Origin: Nocardia aurantiaca
GTDB taxonomy: Bacteria > Actinomycetota > Actinomycetes > Mycobacteriales > Mycobacteriaceae
Direction: 5' to 3'
DNA: 64,000 bases
Assembly (NCBI RefSeq): GCF_009708175.1
Contig: NZ_WMBB01000002.1
Location: forward strand, 310,001-374,000
Positions 1-12,137 of the stretch are shown piece by piece (position 1 is the stretch's first letter; the number at the start of each line of letters is the position of its first letter). The notes below the pieces were generated by a model, which was not told the DNA's origin, searched no databases, and saw only the letters and a program-made list of their open reading frames with translations. A program made the position numbers and the translations under genes.

Positions 1-3000
1 GTCGCCGAGGAAGCGGAATTGGCCGAACGGATCCGGCAGGCCGTCGAAACGGGTTTCGATGTCGCGCAATCGGTGCCGGTACGGGCACGGGTGTACCGCA
101 CCGGCGCCGAGGAGCACGTGATCGTGCTCGTAGTCCATCACATCGCGGCCGACGGCTCGTCGATGGCGCCGCTGGCCGGCGATGTCTTCACCGCCTACGC
201 GGCGCGTGTGAACGACGAAGCACCGCAATGGCAACCGCTGCAAGTCCAGTACGCCGACTACGCGTTGTGGCATCGCGAAATGCTCGGTGCGGAGGACGAT
301 CCATCGTCGCCGATCGCCCGGCAGATCGCGTACTGGAACGACGTCCTCGGCGACGCTCCGGAACTGCTCGACCTGCCGACGGATCGGTCCCGGCCTGCCA
401 CCATGTCGATGGACGGTGGCAGTGTCGCCTTTTCACTGTCGGCGCGGCTGCACGACGACGTCGTGCGGCTGGCACACCGTGAGGGCGTCACGGTGTTCGT
501 CGTGCTGCATGCCGCACTGGCGATTCTGTTGGCGCGCACCGCGCACAGCGAGGACATCTCGATCGGCTCTCCGATCGCCGGTCGAGGCAGCCAGGCGCTG
601 GACGATCTGGTCGGCATGTTCGTCAATACCGTTGTGTTGCGCACGCGGGTTCGGGACGATCTGTCGTTCCGCGAACTCTTGGCGCAGGTACGCGACATCG
701 ACGTCGATGCGCTGGCCCACGCCGACGTGCCCTACGAACGGCTGGTCGACGTCCTCGACCGCGCCCGATCCACGGCATATACGCCGCTGTATCAGGTGAT
801 GTTCGGGTTGCAGAACATGCGCGCGGCGCGATTCGAGCTGCCCGGTGTCGATGTCGAACTGCTCGATCCCGGTATCGCGCAGGCGAAAACCGATCTCACC
901 GTGCTGATGACCGAATGCGTCGACGGTGAAGGGCCGGCCGGTATCGACGGCGAGATCATCTATGCCACCGACCTTTTCGCGGCATCTACGGCGGAATCAC
1001 TCGCTCGGAGGTTCATTCGGGTCATCGAAGCGGTCACCGCCGATGCGAGCCGCGTGGTCGGCGGCATCGATCTGCTCGACGCCGCGGAGTCCGAACGGCT
1101 CCTCCCGGCGCGCGGCGGTGAGACCACGTCGCCGTGTCTGCTGCCCGACCTCCTGGCCGAGGCCGTGGCAGCACACCCTGCCGCGACCGCCCTGGTCGGA
1201 GACGCCGAGAGCCTCACCTACATCGAGCTCGATCAGCGGTCCAACCAGCTCGCCGCGCACCTGCTCGCCCGAGGAGTCGGACCGGGGACGTTCACCGCAC
1301 TGGCCGTGCCACGCTCGGTCGACTACCACGTCGCCATGTGGGCGATCGCGAAGACCGGCGCCACGTTCGTACCGGTGGATCTGCGATATCCCGCGGAGCG
1401 GATCGCGCACATGGTGACCGATTCCGGTGTCACCGTAGGGATCACGGTCGCGTCCGCGCGCATGTCACTTCCGGACGACGTCCGATGGGTGGTACTCGAC
1501 GAACCGGATTCAGCGGCCGAGATCGCCGCGCGGTCCAGCCGGGCCATCACGGATGCGGCTCGTCCCCGGGCACTTCAGCTTCGGGATGCCGCGTACGTGA
1601 TCTACACGTCTGGATCGACCGGAACACCGAAAGGCGTCGTGGTCAGCCATGAGGGATTGGCCGGCTTCGCCGCCGAGCAGCGGGTCCGCTATCGCGTGGA
1701 CGCCACGTCACGTGTGCTGCAAGTGGCGGCGCCCGCCTTCGACGCGGTGCTGCTCGAGGCATTGATGGCGTGCGCGGCCGGCGGATGCTTGGTCGTGTCG
1801 CCGCCGGAAGTGTTCGGCGGTCCGGATCTCGCCGCGCTGATCCGCGAGCATCAGGTGACGCATGCGTTCCTGACGCCCAGCGTGCTGGCAACGATGTCGC
1901 CGGCGGACTTCGGATCGGTGCGGGTACTGGCGGTCGGAGGCGAGATGGTCTCCGCGGACCTGATCGCCTCCTGGGCGCCAGGGCGGCAATTGCACAACAT
2001 CTACGGTCCGACCGAGACGACGATCGTGGTCACGATCAGCGATCCGGTACAGCCGTCCGACGCGATAACCATCGGTGGTCCGATCCGTGGTGTCGAGGCT
2101 GTGGTGCTCGACGCCCGGTTGCGTCCGGTGCCGGTCGGCGTGACCGGGGAGTTGTACCTTTCCGGTGGCGCATTGGCCCGTGGCTATCTGAACCGCCCCG
2201 CTGCGACGGCGGGCGCGTTCGTAGCAAACCCATACGGCGGGCGCGGGTCGAGGATGTACCGCACCGGCGATATCGTCCGCTGGACCGCGCAAGGTGCGCT
2301 GGAATACATCGGCCGCACCGACTTCCAGGTCAAGATCCGTGGCCAGCGCATCGAACTCGGCGAGATCGACGCCGCGCTGCTGACACACCCGCAGGTTGCT
2401 TCCGCTGTCACCGTGAGCCGCTCGGGACCCGGTGGACAACCCTTGCTCGCCGCGTACATCGTGGCGGAGCACGCGGCGAGCGTCGAACCCGGTGCCGTGC
2501 TCGATCATGTCGCCGCTGTCTTGCCCGCCCACATGGTGCCGTCGACGATCACCGTGCTCGACCGCATGCCGCTCGCCTCGACGGGCAAGGTGGATCGAAA
2601 AGCGCTGCCCGAACCCGTTTTCGATATCCGCGGCGACGAAGCGGACGCTGCGGCCACCGACCTCGAGCGCACCATCGCGGCCGCCTTCGCGGATGTGCTC
2701 GGCGTTGCGTCGGTCGGCGTGACGACGTCGTTCTTCGCGCTCGGCGGTGACTCCATCATGTCGATCCAATTGGCCTCGCGGCTGAAGACGGCGGGCGTCG
2801 TCGTGACGGCTCGGGACATCTTCGAGCGCAAGACCGTGCGCGGGCTGGCGCAGGTGGCCGCGGCGGCGGACCGGGTGTCTCTCGCGGAGCTGCCCGGCGG
2901 TGGCGTGGGCGAGGTCCCCTTCACGCCGATCGTGGCCTGGTTCGTCGAGCGGCTCGGGAAAGCCGATCGGTTCGCGCAGTCGATGCTGGTGCGCTTGCCA

Positions 3001-6000
3001 CGGGACGCGCGAGTCGACCAGGTGACCTCGACCGTGCAGGCAGTGCTCGAACAGCACGACATGCTGCGGTCGCGAATGCGCGAACGGTGCATGGAGGTGC
3101 CGCCTGTCCACGCCGCCGATGCCGTCGGCGCGGTGTTCGTGCGACGCTTCCGAGCGGACGAGGCGCCGGGCAGCGACGGTTTCACCGCCGTAGTGGAAGC
3201 GGCCCTGACCGAGGCATCCGGTCGTCTCGACCCCGCCGAGGGCCGGATGTTGCAGGTCGCGTGCCTGCTTCCGGAATCGGGTGTCGAGGCCGACGCCCGT
3301 GCCCTCATCGTGATTCATCATTTGGCCGTCGATGGCGTGTCGTGGCGGATACTGCTGCCCGACCTTGTCACCGCCTGGCAGCAGATCGGTCAGGGACACA
3401 CGGTCGAGTTGCCGGCACAGGGCACATCGATGCGGCGATGGGCACACGCGTTGACCGCCGCCGCCACCGACCGTGGCAGCGAACTCGAGCTGTGGCAGCG
3501 GATGAGTACCGCGGCCGATCCACTGCTCGGGACCGCGGAATTGGATCCCGCGGTCGACACCCACGCCACGGTGCGGAACCTGACGGTCTCCATACCGGCT
3601 GCGGTGACCTCGGCGTTGCTGGACTCGGTGCCCCGGGCTGTGCGCGGCAGTGTGGATGATGCGTTGCTGGCCGGGCTGGCCGTCGCCCTGACCCGTTGGC
3701 GCAGACGACGCGGCATTCTGAGCCCGGGCCTGAAAGTCCTCCTGGAAGGACACGGCCGCGAGGAGCAAATCGCTCCGGGAGCGGATATTTCACGCACCGT
3801 GGGTTGGTTCACCAGTGCCTACCCCGTCAGCCTGGACCTGGTCGGAATCGACGACGCGGACCTGCGTACGGCAGTGAAGTCGGTCAAGGACCAGCTGCGC
3901 GAGATTCCCGACAAGGGCATCGGGTACGGCTTGCTGCGCTATCTGAATACCGACACGGTCGACCGGCTCGCGGCGGCGCCGCAGCCGCAGATCAGTTTCA
4001 ACAATCTCGGCCGCGCCGGTGTGGACCTGACGTCGCTGTCGGATCTTGCGTGGGTCCCGACCGATGAGCGGTTCGACCGCCGATCCGCCTTCGATCCGAA
4101 TATGCCTGCGGCAGCGGTGATCACGATCGACGTCAGCATCGTGGACACCGCGAGTGGACCGGAACTGTCGGCACATATCGGCTACGCCTCGCGATTGCTC
4201 GAGCACGATGACGTGACCGAGCTCGTCGACGGATGGGTCGACGCCGTGACCGAGATCGCCACCATCGCCGGCGCTGACGACGACTGGGGATTGTCCCGTG
4301 CGGATGTTCCGCTGGTCGACCTCACGCAGCGCGATCTGGACGCCTTCGCGGACCGGTACGGTCCACTGAGCGACGTGTGGTCGTTGGCGCCGCTGCAGGA
4401 GGGTCTGCTCTTCCACGCCGAATTCGCGGCAGGCGAACTCGACGTCTACACCGCGCAATCGGTCCTCACCCTCGCGGGCGAGGTCGACGAGAATCGGCTC
4501 GAGCTGGCCGCGCGAGCTCTGCTCGAGCGGCATCCCAACCTGCGGGCCGCATTCACACGAACGGCCGACGGCGTTCCCGCACAGGTCATTCCGGCCGGGA
4601 CCAGCGTGCCCTGGCGCAGGGTCGATCTCTCCGGCGACACAGGGAAAGTCGATGAGCTGATCGAAGCCGAGCGGGCGGTCGTGTTCGATCCCGCCGACCC
4701 GCCACTGCTGCGGTTCCTGCTTCTTGCCGTCGGGCCGCACGAGTTCCGGCTGGTGTTGACGGCGCACCATCTGCTGCTGGATGGTTGGTCGTTGCCGCTG
4801 CTGTGGCGTGAGCTGATCGGTTCGTATGCCGTTGCGGCACAGCAGGAGCTGCTTGCGCCCGCGGCCTCGTATCGGCAGTACCTGGCATGGCTGGACCGCC
4901 GGGATCGCGACGCCGGCATCGAGGTGTGGCGGGACGCGCTGCGGGAGGTCAGCGAGCCTACGCTCGTCGCCGATCCGCGCACCGTGGCCACGGCGGATAT
5001 TCCGATCGATCTGCCCATCGTTGTCGATCGAGCCACCACAGCGGAGTTGGTGACGTTCGCGCGGGCACGTGGCGTGACGATGGCGACGATCATGCAGTTC
5101 GCCTGGGCCGTGGTGCTGGGCAACCTGCTGGGCGTCGAACGCGTGGCCGTCGGCAGCACGGTATCCGGACGCCCCGCCGAACTGCCGGACGTAGAGTCGA
5201 TGATCGGCCTGTTCATCAACACGATTCCGGTCGTCGCCGATGTGCGGCGGGACCTGACCGTCGAGGACGCGCTGCGTCTACTCCAAGCCGACAACACCCG
5301 TCTGCTCGACCACCACTACCTCGAACTGTCGCAGATCATGGCGGCCGCGGGCAGCGGCGAGTTGTTCGACACCCTGGTCGTGTTCGAGTCGTATCCGGTC
5401 GACAGCAGTGGCCTGGGCGATGCCGATATCGACGGTATGCGTGTGGTCTCAGCGGAGGGCTCGGACGCGGCGCATTACCCGATCACCGTGCAGGCGCACC
5501 ATACCGACGAGTTGCATATCCGAGTCCGCTACCAACGCGCGCGCGTCGACGAGGTGATGGCGGCCGGTCTCGCGGCCCGTCTGGAAACCGTACTGCGGAA
5601 CCTGACCAGCGATCCGGAGTCGAGGCTCGGCGCGATCGATCTGCTGACCACGGACGAGAGGCACGCGCTCGTACCCGCCAGGGGCGGCGCTGCCATGCCG
5701 CCATGCCGCATGTCCGAGTTGCTGGCCATGGGGGTGATGGCGAATCCCCATGCCGCTGCAGTGGTCTGCGGTCCGCGCACGGTGTCCTACGCCGAGCTGG
5801 ATGCCAGGTCCAACCAGGTGGCGCGGCAGCTGATCGCTTGGGGTGTAGGACCGGGCGATCATGTCGCGTTGGCGATGCCACGGTCGGTGGAATTCGTGGC
5901 CGGCCTGTGGGCGGTGACCAAAGCGGGCGCGGCGTTCGTGCCTATCGATACCCGAAATCCGGCCGAGCGCATCGCACTCATGGTGGCGGACGCCGAGGTC

Positions 6001-9000
6001 CAGGTGGCGGTAACGGTCGAGGAGCAGCGGGGCCTGCTGCCTGGCGCAGTGCGCCAGCTGGTCCTCGACGATCCGGACACCGAGCTGTCGATCGCCGCCC
6101 GATCGACAGCCGCCGTCACGGACGCGGAGCTGGTGCGCACGCCGCACATCCAGGATGTGGCATACGTTGTCTACACCTCCGGCTCGACCGGACTGCCGAA
6201 GGGCGTCGCGGTCACCCATGAGGGTTTGGCGAATTTCGCTGCCGCGCAGCGGGACCGGCTCGACGTGGACGCGGGGTCGCGAGTACTGCAGGCCGCCGCC
6301 CCCGGTTTCGATGCGATCGTCCTCGAGATGCTGCTGGCTCACGTCACCGGCGCCATGCTCGTGGTGTCGCCGCCTGCGGTCTTCGCCGGTCAGGAACTGA
6401 TGGAACTGATTCGCGCGCAACAGGTCTCGCATGCGTTCGTCACCCCCAGTGTGCTGGCGACGATGTCGCCGGCCGGTATGGATTCGCTGCGCGTGCTGAT
6501 GGTCGGCGGCGAGGTGTTGACGCCGGAAACGGTGGAGATGTGGGCGCCGGGCCGGACCCTGATGAATGTGTACGGGCCGACGGAGACCACGATTCTCGCC
6601 GGGATCAGCGCCGCGTTGCACCCGGGTGACGCGGTGACGATCGGCGCGCCGATGCGTGGTGTCGAGGCCGTCGTGCTGGATGCGTGGTTGCGGCCGGCGC
6701 CGATCGGGGTGGTGGGCGAGTTGTACCTCGCGGGAGTGCAATTGGCGCGCGGCTACGTGAACCTGCCATCGGTGACAGCGGGCGCGTTCGTCGCGAATCC
6801 GTTCGGTGCGGCAGGTTCGCGCATGTACCGCACCGGGGACCTGGTCCGCTGGACACCCGAGCACACCCTGGAATACGTCGGGCGCCGCGATTTCCAGGTC
6901 AAGATTCGTGGCCAGCGCATCGAGCTCGGTGAAATCGAAGCTGTTCTGGCCGAGCATCCCGGGATCGAACAAGCCGTCGTCATGCGACGGAAGGACCAAC
7001 GCGGCGTCGACCGGCTCGTCGGCTATCTCGTCACCGACGAGGACCTGAATCCGCGCGACCTTCGGGCCGCCGCGCGGTTGCGACTGCCCGCCCACATGGT
7101 GCCTGACGTGTTCATGGCGCTCGCCGAACTTCCTTTGACCACGAGCGGCAAACTCGACCGCTCGGCGCTCCCCGCTCCGCAATTTGCGGACGGCCGCGAG
7201 TGGGTCGCTCCATGCACCGATGCCGAACGACGTGTCGCCGCGGTGTTCGAGAGCGTCCTGGGCATCGACGGCGTGGGGGTGACGGACAGCTTCTTCGACC
7301 TGGGCGGCGATTCGCTGTCCGCCACCCGCGTGACCGCGCAGTTGAGCACGGCATCGGGAGTGCGTCTCGGGGTGCGAGACCTGTTCGAGTCGCCCGTGGT
7401 CGCCGAACTCGCGGCCCGCCTGGCAACATTCGACCGCGACCACCGGGTGGCGTTGACGCCGCGACCCCGGCCTGCGTGTGTACCGCTGTCGCCGGCGCAG
7501 CAGCGGATGTGGTTCTTCAACCAGTTCGACACCGCCGCCGGTGGATACAACATTCCGCTGGTGATGCGTCTGCGCGGAGAACTCGACGTCGACGCGCTAC
7601 GGCAGGCGTGTGAACTGGTCATCGAACGGCACGAGTCGCTGCGGACCAAGTTTCCGATGGTGAACGGACAGCCGTGCCAGGTCGCCGTCGCCGCCGGCGA
7701 GGTCGTCCCCGTGCTGAGTCCGGTCCATATCGACCAGAACCAGGTCATGGACCGGGCGATCGCCGTGGTCTCGACCGGTTTCGATGTGACACAGGCGCCC
7801 CCGTTCCGTATCGAATTGTTCGCTCTCGACGATCGCGATCACGTTCTGGTCATCTGTGTTCATCACATTTGCGCCGACGGCCAGTCGATGATCCCGCTCG
7901 CGCGGGACGTGGCGATGGCATACGAGGCGAGCAGGCAAGGCACAGAGCCGACATGGCCGGTACTTCCGGTCCAGTACGCCGACTACGCGCTGTGGCAGCA
8001 CGAGATCCTCGGATCGGCGGATGACCCGGACTCGGTCATGTCCCAGCAGTTGCGATTCTGGAAGGACACCCTCGACGGGCTGCCCGAGCTGCTCGAGCTG
8101 CCGACCGACCTTCCGCGGCCGGCGGTCGCGTCCATGCGTGGGCGCGCGGTCGAGTTCGAGCTTCCTGCCGAACTGCACGAGCGGATCATCGCCCTCGCAC
8201 GCGCGAGAAGCGCGACGGTCTTCATGGTCCTGCAGGCCGCACTGACCGTGCTGCTTTCCAGACTCGCCGGCGTCGACGATGTCGCGATCGGCACCCCGAT
8301 AGCCGGACGTGGAGAGCGTGACCTCGACGATCTGATCGGCATGTTCGTCAACACCCTCGTGTTGCGGTCACGGGTGTCGGCGCGGCAGCCGTTCGCGGAA
8401 CTGCTCGCCTCGACCCGTGAGACGGATCTGGCAGCGTTCGCGCACGCGGACGTGCCTTTCGAGCAAGTCGTGGAAGCGCTCAATCCGCCCCGGTCGACAG
8501 CCCATCTTCCGCTGTACCAGGTAACGCTCGATGTCCAGAACCTGAGCAAGGCCGCGCTGGAGCTGCCGGAGCTGCGCATCGAGCCGCTGGAAGACGGTTT
8601 CGAGCAAGCCCAGGCCGACTTGAACGTGAAGCTGGTCGAGCGATTCGGTCAGGGGGGCCGTCCCGATGGCATGGCGGGACGACTCACCTTCGCTGCTGAT
8701 TTGTTCGTGGATGAGACAATGACCCGGTTCGCCCACGCTTACGTGCGGATTCTGGAGTGTGTCACTGCGGATCCGGCGGTGCCTGTCGGTGATGTCGACA
8801 TCGTCGATCCGATACAGCGGCGCGAATTGCTGGACTCGGCGGGAGAAGAAGGCGCTGTGGTCGCGGATGCGACGCTCGCGCACTTGTTCGCTGCCCGAGC
8901 CCTGGCCCAGCCGGACGCGGTCGCGGTCACTGACGGTGTCTCGCAGCTGACCTACGCGGAACTGGATCGGAGGTCTGCTCAGGTCGCGGCTCGGCTGATC

Positions 9001-11448
9001 GAACACGGAGTGGAGCCGGAGTCGCTGGTGGCCGTGGCATTGCCGCGTTCGATCGAACTGGTAGTGGGCCTGCTCGCGGTGATTCGGGCAGGCGCCGGTT
9101 ATCTGCCGCTCGACGTGGCGTACCCCATTGACCGGTTGCGGTTCGTGCTCGACGACGCGCGTCCAGCGGTGGTGCTCACCTCCGTATACACGGCTTCGGA
9201 CTTGCCGGAGTGCGCGGTACCGGTGGTGCACATCGAGGATTGCGCGGATGCGCCAGGCGGCGTCCCGGTGGCGCCGAACCTGCGGCTGGACAACGTCGCC
9301 TATGTGATCTACACGTCCGGGTCCACGGGCCGTCCCAAGGGAGTGACGGTCAGTCACCGCGAAGCAGTCACGTTGTTTGCCAACACGGCCGAACGTTTTG
9401 ATTTCGGCCCGGGCGATGTGTGGACGATGTTCCATTCGTACGCTTTCGATTTCGCGGTGTGGGAGATGTGGGGAGCTCTGCTGTCGGGTGGCAGGTTGGT
9501 CGTGGTCGATTACGACACGTCCAGGTCGCCGGAGGCGTTCGTTGATCTTGTGGCGCGGGAGCGTGTGACGGTGTTGAGTCAGACTCCGTCGGCGTTCTAC
9601 GGTTTCGCCGAAGCAGAGCGCGAGTATCGCGAATCCGGTTGCACGGCTAATCGACTCGCCTTGCGATATGTCGTATTCGGCGGCGAGTCGCTGGATGTAT
9701 CCCGGTTGACCAATTGGTTTGCGGCGCACGATCTGCGATCACCGTGCCTGGTCAATATGTATGGGATCACCGAGACGACGGTGCATGTCACGTTCCGCGA
9801 GATCGACGAGACGGATGTGGCCGGGATCGGATCACCGCTGCCGGGGATGCGGGTGTACGTGCTCGATGAGCGGCTTCGGCCGGTGCCGATCGGCGTGGCA
9901 GGGGAGATCTATGTGGCCGGCGGGCAACTGTCGCGCGGCTACCTGCGCGCCCCGGCTTTGACCGCGGGTCGATTCGTGGCGAATCCCTTCGATCCGCATG
10001 GTTCGCGGTTGTACCGATCCGGCGATCTCGGCCGGTGGACCAAGTCCGCGCGTGGGCTCGAGTTGACCTACGCCGGTCGAGCGGACGCGCAGGTGCAGTT
10101 GCGCGGCTATCGCATCGAACTGGGTGAGGTGGAGTCCGCGTTGCTGCGGCATCCTGATGTGGCGCGCGCTGCCGCGGCAGTGCATCGCCATGCGCAAGGC
10201 GTCGATCAGCTGATCGGCTACGTTGTGGGTATCGATGGTCGGCAGATCGATCCGGGTGAGGTTCGTGAGACCGCCGCCCAGGTCCTGACCAGCTATATGG
10301 TGCCCTCGACGGTGATGGTGCTGCCGGATCTGCCGTTGACTGTCAATGGCAAGCTCGATCGAAAGGCTTTGCCCGTTCCCGATTTCGACACTTCGTCGAC
10401 CGAGTTCGTCCCACCGCGAACGCATTCCGAGAAGGTGATCGCCGATGTCTATGCGCAGGTCTTGGGTGTCGGACGGGTCGGGGCTTCGGATGGGTTCTTC
10501 GATCTGGGCGGCAATTCGCTGCTGGCCACGATGGTGGTGAGCGAGCTGCGCGCTCGTGGCGTGACCATCGCGTTGCCATGGATGTTCGACGACGCGACAC
10601 CGAAGGCACTGGCGCGCAGGGCCGATGAGGCTACGGGCGGCTCCGGTCTGGAGGTGCTGCTTCCGCTGCGCGCGAGCGGATCGAAGCCCGCGATATTCGG
10701 TGTGCACCCCGCCGGAGGATTGGCATGGTTCTACGGCGGTCTTGTCGAGCATTTGGATAAGGATCGACCGGTGTACGGCCTGCAGGATCCGCACGTCGTC
10801 GCGGGCGAACCTGGTGCGGAATCGGTGGATGAGTTGGCCGAACGGTATGTGGCCGAGATTCGCCGAGTGCAGCCGTGCGGTCCGTACCATTTGCTCGGCT
10901 GGTCGTTGGGCGGGCAGATCGCGCACGCGATGGCGGTGAAGTTCCAGCGCGACGGCGACCTTGTCGGGACTCTGACCCTGTTGGATTCCGCCGCCGACGT
11001 ACTGGATCTGTCTGCTGATTCGATGATCGGTACTGCGGAGGAGCCCGCGCCGGGACGCTTGATGGCAGACCTGCTGGGCGGCTGGCGGGAACTGTTCGAA
11101 CTCGGCGACGAAGTCGAGGCGGCGACCCCCGAGCAGGCGTGGTCGGTGATCCGCGATCAGGTGACCTCGACCGGCATGTTCACCGCCGAACAGGTCGATC
11201 GGGTAATGAACAGCTTCCAGATCGCGGCCGATATCGCCCAGCGGTATCGACCGGGAGTCTTCGACGGCGACCTGGTCTTCTTCACCGCGGGAAAGGACCG
11301 CGCGGACCACGACGCCCTCGTGCGTACGTGGCGACCGTATGTCACCGGCGACATACAGAACACGATCGTCGATGCACGACATCTCGAATTGACCCATCCG
11401 TTCGCCCTGGCCGTCATCGGCCCGATTATCGAAAGCTTCATGAGCTGA
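1..11448 (+). CDS. Non-ribosomal peptide synthetase, C-terminal three modules (5' end outside window)
   Basis: The frame is open from base 1, so the first condensation domain lacks its N-terminus; 3815 residues are visible. Domains by nucleotide: C1 to about 1080 (HHIAADG at 136), A1 about 1140-2610 ([11 protein letters not shown] near 1600), T1 (GGDSI, Ser at 2752), epimerization about 2910-4270 (HHLAVDG at 3316), C2 from 4375 (HHLLLDG near 4765), A2 about 5710-7170, T2 (Ser at 7312), C3 from 7477 (HHICADG near 7861), A3 about 8880-10370, T3 (GGNS, Ser at 10516), thioesterase about 10650-11440 (GWSLG, Ser at 10903). Hand-read specificity codes: A1 D-A-L-F-A-G-I-I-V, A2 D-A-L-F-M-G-V-I-L, A3 D-F-W-S-V-G-M-V-H. 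A3 resembles threonine codes; A1 and A2 are not assignable by eye. The order predicts a peptide ending D-X, X, Thr-like, released by the thioesterase. Confidence 0.95.
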   Translation, partial: VAEEAELAERIRQAVETGFDVAQSVPVRARVYRTGAEEHVIVLVVHHIAADGSSMAPLAGDVFTAYAARVNDEAPQWQPLQVQYADYALWHREMLGAEDDPSSPIARQIAYWNDVLGDAPELLDLPTDRSRPATMSMDGGSVAFSLSARLHDDVVRLAHREGVTVFVVLHAALAILLARTAHSEDISIGSPIAGRGSQALDDLVGMFVNTVVLRTRVRDDLSFRELLAQVRDIDVDALAHADVPYERLVDVLDRARSTAYTPLYQVMFGLQNMRAARFELPGVDVELLDPGIAQAKTDLTVLMTECVDGEGPAGIDGEIIYATDLFAASTAESLARRFIRVIEAVTADASRVVGGIDLLDAAESERLLPARGGETTSPCLLPDLLAEAVAAHPAATALVGDAESLTYIELDQRSNQLAAHLLARGVGPGTFTALAVPRSVDYHVAMWAIAKTGATFVPVDLRYPAERIAHMVTDSGVTVGITVASARMSLPDDVRWVVLDEPDSAAEIAARSSRAITDAARPRALQLRDAAYVIYTSGSTGTPKGVVVSHEGLAGFAAEQRVRYRVDATSRVLQVAAPAFDAVLLEALMACAAGGCLVVSPPEVFGGPDLAALIREHQVTHAFLTPSVLATMSPADFGSVRVLAVGGEMVSADLIASWAPGRQLHNIYGPTETTIVVTISDPVQPSDAITIGGPIRGVEAVVLDARLRPVPVGVTGELYLSGGALARGYLNRPAATAGAFVANPYGGRGSRMYRTGDIVRWTAQGALEYIGRTDFQVKIRGQRIELGEIDAALLTHPQVASAVTVSRSGPGGQPLLAAYIVAEHAASVEPGAVLDHVAAVLPAHMVPSTITVLDRMPLASTGKVDRKALPEPVFDIRGDEADAAATDLERTIAAAFADVLGVASVGVTTSFFALGGDSIMSIQLASRLKTAGVVVTARDIFERKTVRGLAQVAAAADRVSLAELPGGGVGEVPFTPIVAWFVERLGKADRFAQSMLVRLPRDARVDQVTSTVQAVLEQHDMLRSRMRERCMEVPPVHAADAVGAVFVRRFRADEAPGSDGFTAVVEAALTEASGRLDPAEGRMLQVACLLPESGVEADARALIVIHHLAVDGVSWRILLPDLVTAWQQIGQGHTVELPAQGTSMRRWAHALTAAATDRGSELELWQRMSTAADPLLGTAELDPAVDTHATVRNLTVSIPAAVTSALLDSVPRAVRGSVDDALLAGLAVALTRWRRRRGILSPGLKVLLEGHGREEQIAPGADISRTVGWFTSAYPVSLDLVGIDDADLRTAVKSVKDQLREIPDKGIGYGLLRYLNTDTVDRLAAAPQPQISFNNLGRAGVDLTSLSDLAWVPTDERFDRRSAFDPNMPAAAVITIDVSIVDTASGPELSAHIGYASRLLEHDDVTELVDGWVDAVTEIATIAGADDDWGLSRADVPLVDLTQRDLDAFADRYGPLSDVWSLAPLQEGLLFHAEFAAGELDVYTAQSVLTLAGEVDENRLELAARALLERHPNLRAAFTRTADGVPAQVIPAGTSVPWRRVDLSGDTGKVDELIEAERAVVFDPADPPLLRFLLLAVGPHEFRLVLTAHHLLLDGWSLPLLWRELIGSYAVAAQQELLAPAASYRQYLAWLDRRDRDAGIEVWRDALREVSEPTLVADPRTVATADIPIDLPIVVDRATTAELVTFARARGVTMATIMQFAWAVVLGNLLGVERVAVGSTVSGRPAELPDVESMIGLFINTIPVVADVRRDLTVEDALRLLQADNTRLLDHHYLELSQIMAAAGSGELFDTLVVFESYPVDSSGLGDADIDGMRVVSAEGSDAAHYPITVQAHHTDELHIRVRYQRARVDEVMAAGLAARLETVLRNLTSDPESRLGAIDLLTTDERHALVPARGGAAMPPCRMSELLAMGVMANPHAAAVVCGPRTVSYAELDARSNQVARQLIAWGVGPGDHVALAMPRSVEFVAGLWAVTKAGAAFVPIDTRNPAERIALMVADAEVQVAVTVEEQRGLLPGAVRQLVLDDPDTELSIAARSTAAVTDAELVRTPHIQDVAYVVYTSGSTGLPKGVAVTHEGLANFAAAQRDRLDVDAGSRVLQAAAPGFDAIVLEMLLAHVTGAMLVVSPPAVFAGQELMELIRAQQVSHAFVTPSVLATMSPAGMDSLRVLMVGGEVLTPETVEMWAPGRTLMNVYGPTETTILAGISAALHPGDAVTIGAPMRGVEAVVLDAWLRPAPIGVVGELYLAGVQLARGYVNLPSVTAGAFVANPFGAAGSRMYRTGDLVRWTPEHTLEYVGRRDFQVKIRGQRIELGEIEAVLAEHPGIEQAVVMRRKDQRGVDRLVGYLVTDEDLNPRDLRAAARLRLPAHMVPDVFMALAELPLTTSGKLDRSALPAPQFADGREWVAPCTDAERRVAAVFESVLGIDGVGVTDSFFDLGGDSLSATRVTAQLSTASGVRLGVRDLFESPVVAELAARLATFDRDHRVALTPRPRPACVPLSPAQQRMWFFNQFDTAAGGYNIPLVMRLRGELDVDALRQACELVIERHESLRTKFPMVNGQPCQVAVAAGEVVPVLSPVHIDQNQVMDRAIAVVSTGFDVTQAPPFRIELFALDDRDHVLVICVHHICADGQSMIPLARDVAMAYEASRQGTEPTWPVLPVQYADYALWQHEILGSADDPDSVMSQQLRFWKDTLDGLPELLELPTDLPRPAVASMRGRAVEFELPAELHERIIALARARSATVFMVLQAALTVLLSRLAGVDDVAIGTPIAGRGERDLDDLIGMFVNTLVLRSRVSARQPFAELLASTRETDLAAFAHADVPFEQVVEALNPPRSTAHLPLYQVTLDVQNLSKAALELPELRIEPLEDGFEQAQADLNVKLVERFGQGGRPDGMAGRLTFAADLFVDETMTRFAHAYVRILECVTADPAVPVGDVDIVDPIQRRELLDSAGEEGAVVADATLAHLFAARALAQPDAVAVTDGVSQLTYAELDRRSAQVAARLIEHGVEPESLVAVALPRSIELVVGLLAVIRAGAGYLPLDVAYPIDRLRFVLDDARPAVVLTSVYTASDLPECAVPVVHIEDCADAPGGVPVAPNLRLDNVAYVIYTSGSTGRPKGVTVSHREAVTLFANTAERFDFGPGDVWTMFHSYAFDFAVWEMWGALLSGGRLVVVDYDTSRSPEAFVDLVARERVTVLSQTPSAFYGFAEAEREYRESGCTANRLALRYVVFGGESLDVSRLTNWFAAHDLRSPCLVNMYGITETTVHVTFREIDETDVAGIGSPLPGMRVYVLDERLRPVPIGVAGEIYVAGGQLSRGYLRAPALTAGRFVANPFDPHGSRLYRSGDLGRWTKSARGLELTYAGRADAQVQLRGYRIELGEVESALLRHPDVARAAAAVHRHAQGVDQLIGYVVGIDGRQIDPGEVRETAAQVLTSYMVPSTVMVLPDLPLTVNGKLDRKALPVPDFDTSSTEFVPPRTHSEKVIADVYAQVLGVGRVGASDGFFDLGGNSLLATMVVSELRARGVTIALPWMFDDATPKALARRADEATGGSGLEVLLPLRASGSKPAIFGVHPAGGLAWFYGGLVEHLDKDRPVYGLQDPHVVAGEPGAESVDELAERYVAEIRRVQPCGPYHLLGWSLGGQIAHAMAVKFQRDGDLVGTLTLLDSAADVLDLSADSMIGTAEEPAPGRLMADLLGGWRELFELGDEVEAATPEQAWSVIRDQVTSTGMFTAEQVDRVMNSFQIAADIAQRYRPGVFDGDLVFFTAGKDRADHDALVRTWRPYVTGDIQNTIVDARHLELTHPFALAVIGPIIESFMS

Positions 11449-11465
11449 GAGCGCGACTCCACAAA

Positions 11466-11774
11466 CCGAGGACCTTCGGCTCGAGGACGGCCGGACCGTC
11501 ACCTGCACGAGTCCGGCCGAAGCGCGGATGCTGTGGAGTGAGATGTCGACGGAGGGGTTCTATCGGTGTGCCGCCCTGGGCTTGCGATCGGGGGGATACC
11601 GCACTCGACATCGGCGCGAACACCAGCCTGAGCGCGATGATGTTCGCCGACACCCGCCCCGGAGTTCGGGTGATCGCCGCCGAGCGGGCCCCGTTGACGT
11701 TCGATTGCCTCGCACACAATATGGCTGCGTATGTACTGGCCGGCGTGCCGCTGCAGGTCGCGGTCGGCGCCGAG
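11466..11774 (+). pseudogene. Frameshifted, 3'-truncated FkbM-type methyltransferase relic
   Basis: Translation from about 11473 gives LRLEDGRTVTCTSPAEARML and continues parallel to the intact FkbM gene at 18728. The frame then breaks at a run of six G (11590-11595). Removing one G restores DIGANTSLSAMMF and then GVPLQVAVGAE, matching the intact paralog through its SAM-binding region. Homology stops at about 11774, where an IS110-type transposase tail begins. No start codon or RBS is evident; the relic begins 17 nt after the NRPS stop. This looks like a dead tailoring gene truncated by a transposon. Confidence 0.85.
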
Positions 11775-12020
11775 TCCCCGGCAAACGCTACCGGCGCATC
11801 ATCGAACGCCGCGGCAAGCTCGAGGCCCTTGTCGCGGTGGCCCGTTCGATCCTGGTCATCATCTGGAACCTGCTGACCAACCCCGGCACCCGGTTCCACG
11901 ACCTAGGACCCGGCTACCACGTCACCCCCGCGAACACCGAACGCCGAGCCCTCAACCATATCGCCCAGCTCACCGCCACGGGCTACCACGCCACCCCATC
12001 ATGCAGCCTCACCGCGGGCT
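11775..12020 (+). pseudogene. IS110-family transposase, C-terminal remnant
   Basis: In the frame that joins the fkbM relic, the translation reads KRYRRIIERRGKLEALVAVA, then SILVIIWNLLTNP and FHDLGPGYH. This is the typical C-terminal end of IS110/IS116/IS902 transposases (Transposase_20 end). The N-terminal DEDD catalytic part and the rest of the domain are absent, so the element is a relic. Its junction lies inside the methyltransferase homology. Family assignment is from remembered motifs, not a search. Confidence 0.7.
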
Positions 12021-12031
12021 TTGGGGCGAGA

Positions 12032-12059
12032 GGGCCGACCCGGCGAACCAGGTCGGCCC
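12032..12059 (+). terminator. Hairpin downstream of transposase relic
   Basis: A perfect 9-bp stem (GGGCCGACC / GGTCGGCCC) closes a 10-nt loop. There is no clear T-run, as is common in high-GC actinobacteria. It could end transcription from the NRPS side or be part of the element end. Confidence 0.45.
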
Positions 12060-12137
12060 CTTCAGAATCACGCATACCGCCAGCTTCCCTGGGTAGTGTG
12101 CACCTACCTCAGGGCGCGGAGCGGTTAAGTGGCCGCC

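Noticed and set aside
1708..3768. 686-aa minus-strand open frame inside the NRPS
   Set aside because: It is antisense to A1-T1-E coding sequence, His/Arg/Gln-rich, has no family resemblance and no RBS. Long antisense frames are expected in high-GC DNA.
5449..7443. 664-aa minus-strand open frame inside the NRPS
   Set aside because: Antisense shadow of C2-A2-T2 with the same artificial composition.
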